From Methylobacter sp. (GTDB taxonomy: Bacteria; Pseudomonadota; Gammaproteobacteria; Methylococcales; Methylomonadaceae), in assembly GCA_003158415.1 (NCBI GenBank), contig PMJA01000265.1, positions 2,464-8,194 on the forward strand: DNA of 5,731 bases, written 5' to 3'. Numbering within the stretch: the stretch's first letter is position 1; the number at the start of each line of letters is the position of its first letter. Below the pieces are notes generated by a model, which saw only the letters and a list, made by a program, of their open reading frames with translations, had not been told where the DNA came from and made no database searches. Position numbers and translations under genes: made by a program. Below, piece after piece: positions 1 through 5,731 of the stretch.

Positions 1-501
1 ATTAGCATCAATTTCTTTTTCTATCAACTGTTTATATCTTCTTTCCGCTCTTTTTTCGGCGCTGGCCGTTAAAAATACTTTATTTTCAGCATCAGGAAAA
101 ACCACCGTGCCCATATCACGGCCGTCTGCAACCAGGCCAGGCAACTGCCGGAAATCCTGCTGTTTCTGCAATAATACCCGCCTGACCTCGGGTAGCGCTG
201 CAATCTGTGACGCCAGATTGCCGGTGCTTTCCAGCCCTAAGCGGCCGGTAATATCCTCGCCGTTAAGCTTAACGATTAATGCATCACCACAGTCAAATTC
301 TAACGCCATAGTTTGCGCTACCTTAACAATATCTTCGACATCGGCCAAATCAACTAAGGTCTTTTGCAACGCAATAGCCAACGACCGGTAAATAGAACCG
401 CTGTCCAGATAATGCCAACCCAGCTTTTTCGCTACCAAGCGACTGACGGTGCCTTTACCGGCACCACTGGGGCCATCAATCGTTAAGACCGGAATATACA
501 T
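1..501 (-). CDS. cmk: Cytidylate kinase (CMP/dCMP kinase), 3' end cut off by window
   Basis: The frame is open from an ATG at 501-499 to the window edge, giving 167 residues without a stop. Cmk proteins are usually about 220-230 residues, so roughly the last 60 are missing. The enzyme transfers phosphate from ATP to CMP or dCMP in the cytoplasm, feeding CTP and dCTP pools. Visible signatures are the P-loop GPSGAGKGT (residues 10-18), the CMP-site segment LDSGSIYR (32-39; many homologues have A or L at the second S), NGEDIT (80-85), [12 protein letters not shown] (127-138) and the arginine-rich lid [10 protein letters not shown] (147-156). The segment after NGEDIT (GRLGLES) differs from the I-R-T stretch I remember in enteric and pseudomonad enzymes, but the following [11 protein letters not shown] is typical. 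The start codon shares one base with the aroA stop (TGATG), so translation is probably coupled. rpsA commonly follows cmk and would lie beyond position 1. Confidence 0.95.
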   Translation of the reverse strand, partial: MYIPVLTIDGPSGAGKGTVSRLVAKKLGWHYLDSGSIYRSLAIALQKTLVDLADVEDIVKVAQTMALEFDCGDALIVKLNGEDITGRLGLESTGNLASQIAALPEVRRVLLQKQQDFRQLPGLVADGRDMGTVVFPDAENKVFLTASAEKRAERRYKQLIEKEIDAN

Positions 502-2696
502 CAGGATTCCTCGCAGACCAAAGCTAGCCCTAAACGCTTTACCAAGTCTTTAAATTCGGGAAATGAGGTGTTCACATTGGCGCAATCCAAAACAGTAATC
601 GGCGCAGTCGCGCGCAAGCCTGCTATCGAAAAAGCCATCGCAATACGATGATCGCCATGCGAGGTCACGACTCCGCCGCCGATAGGACCGCCCTGAATAA
701 CCATGCCATCTTCTGTCGGCTGCGCATCCACGCCTAAGATTTGCAAACCGTCCGCCATAACCTGAATCCGGTCTGACTCCTTGACTCTTAGTTCTTCCGC
801 GCCGCTTAACCGGGTTTGCCCTTTTGCACAGGCTGCGGCAACAAATAATACGGGGAACTCATCGATAGCCAACGGCACCAATTCCTCGGGAATATCGATA
901 CCTGTTAACGGACTGTAAACCACATGCAGGTCGGCCACCGGCTCACCGCCAACGATGTGCTCATTCAATACTTCAATGTTCGCGCCCATCAATCGGAGTA
1001 TGTCGATAACGCCAGTACGGGTCGGATTGATGCCTACATGTTTTAACAATAAATCAGAACCCGGCGCAATCGACGCGCCGACTAAAAAGAATGCCGCCGA
1101 GGAAATATCGCTAGGCACATCAATATCCGCCGCCGTTAACTGCCCCTCAGCCGTAATCGTCACATTGCTGCCTTGTTTTTTGACGGGGTAGGAAAACCCC
1201 GAGAGCATGCGTTCAGTGTGGTCGCGAGTCGGCGCCGGTTCAGTAACACTGGTTGCACCGTCGGCATACATGCCCGCCAGTAACAAACAGGATTTTACCT
1301 GGGCGCTGGCCATCGGCATCACATAATCGATGCCCTGCAACTGACCGGCGTTGCCGGTAATGTACAGCGGCGCAGTGCCCTTTTCAGACGCTTTTATATC
1401 GGCCCCCATCGCAGCTAACGGCTCGGTGACCCGCTTCATCGGTCGACCGGATAAGGACTTGTCGCCGGTTAGCACCGAGTTGAAAGACTGTCCCGCCAAT
1501 AATCCGCTCAACAAACGCATTGAGGTGCCTGAATTGCCCAGATACAACTCATTTTGGGGCGCTTTTAAACCGTGCTTGCCGACACCATGAATAGTCAGAC
1601 AGCCATCAACCGGCCCTTCAATTTCTACTCCCATGTCGCGAAACGCCTGCAATGTCGCCAGAGCATCTTCGGCGACCAGAAAACCTTTAACATGAGTAAC
1701 ACCTTCAGCCAATGAACCCAGCATTATAGATCGATGCGACATGGATTTGTCGCCCGGTACCCGCGCCTCGCCCTGCAACAGGCCGCCCGGTTGCACTTGA
1801 AATGTGATTGATTTAGTCATATTACCTTCAAACTGATTAAGAAAGCGTTGCCGCGCTGTGTTGGCATACGCAAAAATTGCAAAAAGCTGCTGGCTATCAT
1901 CCTGTTCCAGCAGGCGCTGTATTTTACCCAGTTGCTCCCTGGTCTGTTGCAGCAACGGGATTATTTCATTTTTATTGGCAAAACAAATATCCCGCCACAT
2001 GGTCGGATCGCTGGAGGCAATCCGCGTAAAATCCCTAAAGCCGCCCGCCGCATAGTTAAAGATTTCACTTTGTTCGTCTTGATGGCCCAGCATATCCACT
2101 AAAGCAAAGGCCAGAATATGCGGCAAATGGCTGGTGGCTGCCAATATTGCATCATGGCGCTGGACATCCATCTTTGATACCACGGATCCGCAGCGTTCCC
2201 AGAAATCTTGAACTTGATGCAAGGCGTCGGTTCGGGTATGACTGAGCGGCGTAATAATCAGGCGTTTATGCACAAACAAATCATCGACAGCCGCCTCAAC
2301 ACCGCTTTGCTCCGCCCCCGCAATGGGATGGGCCGGAACAAAATTATCCGGCACGACGCCAAAAACCCGCTCGGCGGTGGCAACCACACTACCCTTAGTG
2401 CTGCCCACATCGGTATAAATCGTGCGCTCCGACCAATGCGGCTTAAGCAAGGCAAAAATACTTTCGATAGACGCCACAGGCGTGGCGATGACGACGCAGT
2501 CAGCGCCCAGCACCGCAGGCCCTATCTGCAAATAATAGTCATCGATAACGCCCAGCCGCTTTGCCGTCTCCAGGTTTTGTCTGTCCTGTGGGCGGCCATA
2601 ACCGACTATGCTTTTACTTAAACCCTGTAGTCTGGCGGCGCGGGCAATAGATCCGCCTATTAAGCCGACGCCGATAATACAAAGCCGATCAAACAT
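501..2696 (-). CDS. tyrA-aroA: Fused prephenate dehydrogenase / 3-phosphoshikimate 1-carboxyvinyltransferase (TyrA-AroA)
   Basis: One uninterrupted 731-residue frame holds two enzymes. Residues 1 to about 290 are TyrA (prephenate to 4-hydroxyphenylpyruvate, NAD(P)+-linked). It has the Rossmann loop GVGLIGGS (9-16), HPIAG (123-127, H123 matching the catalytic His197 of E. coli TyrA), SHLPH (189-193) and [12 protein letters not shown] (220-231), which carries substrate-binding arginine. Residues about 297-731 are EPSP synthase (AroA: shikimate-3-phosphate plus PEP). It has GDKSMSHR (315-322), [11 protein letters not shown] (386-396), SAQVK (464-468), RDHTE (491-495), NPTR (557-560), IDEFP (611-615), RVKESDR (637-643) and HGDHR (680-684). 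The GDKS, SAQVK, RDHTE and NPTR set is that of class II EPSP synthases. The TyrA start overlaps the hisC end by 8 nt and has no good ribosome-binding site, so it probably relies on coupling. This fusion is known in pseudomonads and relatives. The AroA half begins with its own Met (residue 293), so separate AroA may also be made. Both halves look catalytically intact. Confidence 0.95.
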   Translation of the reverse strand: MFDRLCIIGVGLIGGSIARAARLQGLSKSIVGYGRPQDRQNLETAKRLGVIDDYYLQIGPAVLGADCVVIATPVASIESIFALLKPHWSERTIYTDVGSTKGSVVATAERVFGVVPDNFVPAHPIAGAEQSGVEAAVDDLFVHKRLIITPLSHTRTDALHQVQDFWERCGSVVSKMDVQRHDAILAATSHLPHILAFALVDMLGHQDEQSEIFNYAAGGFRDFTRIASSDPTMWRDICFANKNEIIPLLQQTREQLGKIQRLLEQDDSQQLFAIFAYANTARQRFLNQFEGNMTKSITFQVQPGGLLQGEARVPGDKSMSHRSIMLGSLAEGVTHVKGFLVAEDALATLQAFRDMGVEIEGPVDGCLTIHGVGKHGLKAPQNELYLGNSGTSMRLLSGLLAGQSFNSVLTGDKSLSGRPMKRVTEPLAAMGADIKASEKGTAPLYITGNAGQLQGIDYVMPMASAQVKSCLLLAGMYADGATSVTEPAPTRDHTERMLSGFSYPVKKQGSNVTITAEGQLTAADIDVPSDISSAAFFLVGASIAPGSDLLLKHVGINPTRTGVIDILRLMGANIEVLNEHIVGGEPVADLHVVYSPLTGIDIPEELVPLAIDEFPVLFVAAACAKGQTRLSGAEELRVKESDRIQVMADGLQILGVDAQPTEDGMVIQGGPIGGGVVTSHGDHRIAMAFSIAGLRATAPITVLDCANVNTSFPEFKDLVKRLGLALVCEES
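508..512 (-). promoter_or_regulatory. Shine-Dalgarno site for cmk
   Basis: On the minus strand GAGGA (512-508) is followed by the six bases atcctg and then the cmk ATG (501-499). It lies inside the last codons of aroA. This is the clearest ribosome-binding site in the window and it supports the chosen cmk start, together with the TGATG stop/start overlap. Confidence 0.75.
1818..1829 (-). promoter_or_regulatory. Possible internal ribosome-binding site and ATG for free AroA
   Basis: Inside the fused ORF, the minus strand reads GAAGG (1829-1825), four bases (taat), then an in-frame ATG (1820-1818), codon 293. The downstream product would be 439 residues starting MTKSITFQ, the normal length and start for a stand-alone AroA. 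The spacing is slightly short, but the match is better than at the TyrA, HisC or PheA starts. It may be a relic of the unfused aroA gene or an active second start. That it is used is inference only. Confidence 0.45.
2689..2696 (-). other. 8-nt stop/start overlap between hisC and tyrA-aroA
   Basis: The minus strand reads ATGTTTGA: the ATG (2696-2694) starts TyrA and the TGA (2691-2689) ends HisC in another frame. The nearest purine-rich stretch (GAGG) is more than 20 bases upstream, too far to serve as an ordinary Shine-Dalgarno site. Reinitiation by ribosomes finishing hisC is the likely route. The start is supported because the Rossmann beta strand begins immediately ([10 protein letters not shown]). 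Confidence 0.75.
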
Positions 2697-3801
2697 GAGC
2701 CAGTATATCGGTTAATGCCTCAAGAAATAGCTGATTTTCCGCTTTTGTACCGATGCTGATGCGCAAATGATTAGGCAATTCATAGACACCTACCGGCCTG
2801 ACAATAACGCCCTTGCGTAACAAGGCCTCATAAACCGGCAGCCCCGGTTGTTTTAAATCCACCAAAACAAAATTGCCTGCCGACGGCACCCATTCCAGAC
2901 CTAAAACTTTAAAGCCGTCGGTTAATTGCCGCATGCCTTGCGCATTCACCGTAATAGTCTGCTGCAAATGCTCGTCATCGCTCAAAGCCGCCACTGCAGC
3001 CACTAAAGCTAAGGTATTATTATTAAAGGGCTGCCGCACCCGATTAAGAATATCGGCCAGCTGCGGACTGGACAAGCCATAACCCGTACGCAAGCCAGCC
3101 AGGCCGTAAGCCTTTGAAAAAGTCCGTGTGATCAATAAATTAGGATGCGTTTTTAACCAAGCTATAGAATTGATCGGCTCCGCACAGCTGACAAATTCAA
3201 AATAAGCTTCATCCAGCACGCACACGCAGGTGTCGGGCAAGGCATTAATGAAACGCTCCAGGCTTGCTTGACTGAGCAACGTACCGGTTGGATTATTGGG
3301 ATTGGCGATAAACACCAAGCGGGTTTTTTCAGTGACCGCCAGCAGCATGGCATCCAAATCGTGACCATAATTCAATGCCGGCACCACGACCGCAGTCGCG
3401 CCTACGGCTTGCGTGACGATAGGGTATACCGCAAAAGCGTGTTGAGAAAAAACCGCCTCATGTTCAGGCGTTAAAAAAGCCCGCGCCACCAGCTCCAATA
3501 TTTCATTAGAGCCGTTGCCTAAGGTAATCTGGCTCTCATCGAGTTCATATTTCCCGGCCAATGCCTGTTTTAACATAAAGCCGCTGCCGTCGGGATACAG
3601 CGCCAGTTCCGGCAACGCCGCCTGTATAGCCGCCAGCGCTTTTTTTCCAGGACCCAATGGATTTTCATTGGACGCCAGCTTGATGATCCGGGTAAGCCCC
3701 AGCTCCCGTTCGAGCTCTTCGATCGGCTTGCCCGCTTTATAAGGGACTAGGCGCTGCACACCCGCTACCGCAAGCGTGTAAATTTTATCGGCGTTGTTCA
3801 T
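2689..3801 (-). CDS. hisC: Histidinol-phosphate / aromatic aminotransferase, HisC2 type
   Basis: A 370-residue cytoplasmic class I/II PLP-dependent aminotransferase, full length for HisC (about 350-370). Visible motifs are KLASNENPLGP (41-51), YPDGSG (69-74), LGNGSNE (94-100), ANPNNPTG (166-173, N167 at the cofactor), DEAY (197-200, D197 and Y200 at the PLP ring) and TFSKAYGLAGLRTG (227-240), where K230 forms the Schiff base and R238 holds the phosphate. HLRISIG (346-352) carries the carboxylate-binding Arg347. The family transaminates imidazole-acetol phosphate with glutamate. Between pheA and tyrA, without other his genes nearby, it probably also or mainly transaminates prephenate, phenylpyruvate or hydroxyphenylpyruvate, as proposed for the pseudomonad copy (hisHb). 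The ATG at 3801-3799 is the only sensible start: an in-frame TAA lies at 3810-3808 and the N-terminus has the usual length before AGVQ. No clear Shine-Dalgarno site precedes it. Substrate preference is inferred from context. Confidence 0.92.
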   Translation of the reverse strand: MNNADKIYTLAVAGVQRLVPYKAGKPIEELERELGLTRIIKLASNENPLGPGKKALAAIQAALPELALYPDGSGFMLKQALAGKYELDESQITLGNGSNEILELVARAFLTPEHEAVFSQHAFAVYPIVTQAVGATAVVVPALNYGHDLDAMLLAVTEKTRLVFIANPNNPTGTLLSQASLERFINALPDTCVCVLDEAYFEFVSCAEPINSIAWLKTHPNLLITRTFSKAYGLAGLRTGYGLSSPQLADILNRVRQPFNNNTLALVAAVAALSDDEHLQQTITVNAQGMRQLTDGFKVLGLEWVPSAGNFVLVDLKQPGLPVYEALLRKGVIVRPVGVYELPNHLRISIGTKAENQLFLEALTDILAHV

Positions 3802-3858
3802 GGTTTTTTATCACGAGAATTTGAGGAATACGACGTATGGTAATGCCCGGCTATCAGA
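3802..3858 (-). other. 57-nt spacer between pheA and hisC
   Basis: This is the longest non-coding stretch in the window. It holds a perfect 5-bp dyad around one base (ATACG-A-CGTAT on the plus strand, 3828-3838) and a run of six A on the minus strand just before the hisC ATG. The dyad has no usable hairpin loop and no following T-run on the transcribed strand, so it is not a rho-independent terminator. No convincing promoter boxes or Shine-Dalgarno site were seen. Confidence 0.5.
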
Positions 3859-4944
3859 TCAGAGCACAGCTTTAGGATAAGAACCCAATAATCTGAACAT
3901 CTTTACGTTGTCTTTTACGCTGTCTAAAGCCTGAGCAATCACGTTATCTTCGCTATGCCCTTCCACGTCGATAAAAAAAACATAATCCCATAGACCCTGG
4001 CGTGAAGGCCTAGACTCGATGTGTACCATGCCGATGCCGAATTTTGCGAAAGGCTCAAGAATTTTATGCAGTGCACCGGGCTGATTACCGGTAGAAACAA
4101 CCAACGAGGTTTTATCGTTGCCCGTAGGCGACGACAATTGTTGTCCGATAATAATAAACCGGGTGGTGTTATTAGGCTCGTCTTCAATATTTTTTTCGAT
4201 AATTGGTAAATTATAAATTTCAGCCGCAACCCTGCCCGCAACCGCAGCAGTCTGTTTATCGGCAGACGCCAAGCGCGCGGCCTCGGCATTACTGCTGACC
4301 GAAGTCAACCGGGCATGAGGCAGATGCTTGCCCAGCCATTGCCGACACTGGGCCAGTGATTGCTGATGGGAATAAATCTCGGTAATTTCATCCAGACTGC
4401 TCGCCAGCCCCATCAGGTTTTGATGCACTCTGATTTCCACTTCACCGCATATTTTCAACGGCGACGTCAAAAACCTATCCAAGGTATGACTGATGACGCC
4501 CTCGGTAGAATTTTCCACCGGCACCACGCCGAACTGGCAGTAATTAGACTCCACCGCACTAAATATCTCATTGATAGTGGCGGCAGGTATCGCTTTAACC
4601 GCATGTCCAAAGTGCTTAAATACGGCCTGCTGAGTAAACGTGCCCTCGGGGCCTAAAAAAGCGACGTCCATCGGCTTTTCCAGCGCCAAACAGGCGGACA
4701 TCAGCTCTCTAAAAAAACGTGCAGCGGTATCATCAGACAACGGCCCCTGGTTTAAGTCCATAATGCGCCTTAACACCAAGGCCTCCCGATCCGGGCGATA
4801 AAAAGTGCCCTGCTCGCCTTGAGCAATTTTAGTTTTGGCAACTTCCAGCGCACAAGACGCACGCTGATTAATCAATTGCAAAATCTGCTTATCGATTGCA
4901 TCAATTCTGTCTCTTAATTCAGAAAGTGGGGTGACTGATGACAT
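3859..4944 (-). CDS. pheA: Bifunctional chorismate mutase / prephenate dehydratase (P-protein)
   Basis: A 361-residue cytoplasmic enzyme that converts chorismate to prephenate and then to phenylpyruvate for phenylalanine synthesis. Residues 1-90 form an AroQ mutase domain: R11, R28 and K39 align with the same-numbered active-site residues of E. coli PheA, and R53-E54 match its R51-E52. At the E. coli Ser84 and Gln88 positions this protein has C85 and E89. Residues about 93-270 are the dehydratase domain, with FLGPEGTFTQ (96-105), VPVENSTEGVI (141-151) and the catalytic TTRF motif (260-263). Residues about 278-355 are an ACT domain with GALH (290-293) and ESRP (310-313), matching the GALV and ESRP phenylalanine-binding motifs, so feedback inhibition by Phe is likely. 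The length and FYRPDRE segment are closer to the Pseudomonas type than the enteric one. The gene starts 29 nt after serC, with only a weak GAG eight bases before the ATG. No attenuator leader peptide is visible upstream. Confidence 0.96.
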   Translation of the reverse strand: MSSVTPLSELRDRIDAIDKQILQLINQRASCALEVAKTKIAQGEQGTFYRPDREALVLRRIMDLNQGPLSDDTAARFFRELMSACLALEKPMDVAFLGPEGTFTQQAVFKHFGHAVKAIPAATINEIFSAVESNYCQFGVVPVENSTEGVISHTLDRFLTSPLKICGEVEIRVHQNLMGLASSLDEITEIYSHQQSLAQCRQWLGKHLPHARLTSVSSNAEAARLASADKQTAAVAGRVAAEIYNLPIIEKNIEDEPNNTTRFIIIGQQLSSPTGNDKTSLVVSTGNQPGALHKILEPFAKFGIGMVHIESRPSRQGLWDYVFFIDVEGHSEDNVIAQALDSVKDNVKMFRLLGSYPKAVL

Positions 4945-4973
4945 GGCTGCGGCTCTAAATTTATGCGTTTCGA

Positions 4974-5731
4974 TTAATGAGTACGTTCAAATTCAGCCAT
5001 AAAATCAATCAAGGCCTGTACGCCTGCTTCCGGCATGGCATTGTAAATACTGGCCCGCATACCACCCACCGAACGATGGCCTTTTAATTCGAACAAGCCG
5101 TTGGCTTCGGCTGCCGCCAAAAACAGCTTGTCCAAACTGTCATCGGCCAGAATAAACGGCACGTTCATGCGCGAACGTACCGGAACGTCTACCGGATTGG
5201 AATACAAAGCCGACTGGTCGATGGCCTGATAAAGTTTCGCCGCTTTGTCGATATTGTGTTGCTCAATAGCTGCAACGCCACCTTGGGCTTTTAACCACTT
5301 CAGTACCAGACCGACCAGATACCAGTTATAGGTGGCAGGCGTGTTTAACATGGACTGGTTTTTTGCCTGTTCGGCATAGTTAAATACCGACGGCACGGCT
5401 TTACCGGCATGTCCGATCAAGTCGTCTCTGACGATCACGACAGTGACACCGGCAGGCCCCATATTTTTTTGAGTTCCTGCATAAATCAAACCGTACTGAC
5501 TGACATCAATAGGACGCGATAAAATATTGGACGACATATCCGATACCAGGGTTAAACCCTGGGCATCGGGTATGTTTTGAAATTCCACGCCATGTATGGT
5601 CTCGTTTGACGTATAGTGCAAATAAGCGGCATGCTCATTCAATTCCCAGGTTGACGCATCGGGTATGCGGGTGAATTTAGTATCTTCCGAACTGGCGCTG
5701 ACCAGCACCTCGCAATAACTTTGCGCATCTT
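4974..5731 (-). CDS. serC: Phosphoserine aminotransferase, 5' end cut off by window
   Basis: The frame is open from the high-coordinate edge to a TAA at 4976-4974, giving 251 complete codons. SerC proteins are about 360 residues, so roughly the first 110 lie outside. The enzyme transaminates 3-phosphohydroxypyruvate with glutamate in serine synthesis, and the equivalent step of PLP synthesis. Seen in order are the HYTSNETIHGVEF segment, ILSRPIDVS, the cofactor-lysine motif YAGTQKNMGPAG (Lys codon at 5468-5466), NTPATYNWYLVGLVLKWLK, RSRMNVPF, LKGHRSVGGMRASIYNAM and the terminal MAEFERTH, all very close to E. coli SerC. The GTG at 5708-5706 is an internal valine codon, because homology-like sequence (DAQSYCE) continues upstream in frame to the edge. 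serC leads the aromatic supraoperon in related bacteria, so the main promoter probably lies upstream of this window. Confidence 0.96.
   Translation of the reverse strand, partial: DAQSYCEVLVSASSEDTKFTRIPDASTWELNEHAAYLHYTSNETIHGVEFQNIPDAQGLTLVSDMSSNILSRPIDVSQYGLIYAGTQKNMGPAGVTVVIVRDDLIGHAGKAVPSVFNYAEQAKNQSMLNTPATYNWYLVGLVLKWLKAQGGVAAIEQHNIDKAAKLYQAIDQSALYSNPVDVPVRSRMNVPFILADDSLDKLFLAAAEANGLFELKGHRSVGGMRASIYNAMPEAGVQALIDFMAEFERTH

Noticed and set aside
107..391. Plus-strand ORF of 94 codons near the window start
   Set aside because: It is antisense to cmk, whose P-loop, CMP-site and lid motifs are all intact; the plus-strand translation is Ser/Cys/Arg-rich with no family resemblance.
501..1820. 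Calling AroA glyphosate-resistant because of its class II motifs
   Set aside because: The key position equivalent to CP4 Ala100 is Gly390, so resistance cannot be claimed from the sequence.
2208..2621. Plus-strand ORF of 137 codons opposite tyrA
   Set aside because: It lies wholly antisense to the well-supported TyrA domain, has a low-complexity Arg/His-rich translation, no recognisable domain, and is a typical shadow frame.
3828..3838. ATACG-A-CGTAT dyad as a terminator after pheA
   Set aside because: A one-base loop cannot form a stable hairpin, and the minus strand then carries an A-run, not a T-run.
3939..4289. Minus-strand 116-codon ORF in another frame inside pheA
   Set aside because: It is out of frame with the catalytic and ACT motifs of PheA and its translation looks like random Arg/Leu-rich sequence.
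4360..4656. Plus-strand ORF of 98 codons opposite pheA
   Set aside because: It is antisense to the conserved dehydratase domain and shows no motif or good start signal.
4974..5708. serC starting at the GTG at 5708
   Set aside because: The frame stays open to the window edge and the upstream codons (DAQSYCE) fit the middle of SerC. A 244-residue protein would lack the first third of the fold, so the GTG is an internal Val codon.
1..5731. Defence system, prophage, insertion sequence, CRISPR or other accessory module
   Set aside because: Every base outside short spacers belongs to a core biosynthetic gene on one strand. No inverted or direct repeats, transposase or composition break was seen.

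Overview
This window is one tightly packed minus-strand gene cluster. Read in the direction of transcription (high to low coordinates), the order is serC (5' end cut off), pheA, hisC2-type aminotransferase, a fused tyrA-aroA, and cmk (3' end cut off). All five genes run the same way. The junctions are a 29-nt gap (serC/pheA), a 57-nt gap (pheA/hisC), an 8-nt overlap (hisC/tyrA) and a TGATG overlap (aroA/cmk). No RNA gene, mobile element, CRISPR array or convincing terminator was seen.

The gene order matches the aromatic 'supraoperon' known from pseudomonads and other Gammaproteobacteria, where serC-pheA-hisC-tyrA-aroA-cmk is usually followed by rpsA. The proteins read as gammaproteobacterial. 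PheA resembles the Pseudomonas type more than the enteric type, with an FYRPDRE segment in the mutase domain. Base composition looks balanced, near half G+C by eye. A moderate-GC gammaproteobacterium, possibly a methanotroph-like lineage, is my best guess; the genus cannot be fixed from the sequence alone.

The genes work together around chorismate. The AroA half makes EPSP, the precursor of chorismate. PheA turns chorismate into prephenate and then phenylpyruvate. The TyrA half turns prephenate into 4-hydroxyphenylpyruvate. The HisC2-type enzyme can supply the final transamination to Phe and Tyr as well as the histidine-pathway step. SerC serves serine and pyridoxal phosphate synthesis, and PLP is the aminotransferase cofactor. 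Cmk (CMP/dCMP kinase) is a conserved passenger.

Nothing here looks like an undescribed system. The points most worth a second look are in the tyrA-aroA fusion: a Shine-Dalgarno-like site with an ATG inside the ORF exactly at the AroA boundary, a class II AroA that keeps Gly at the position where the glyphosate-tolerant CP4 enzyme has Ala, and a TyrA nucleotide-binding fold without the usual acidic NAD-selecting residue.
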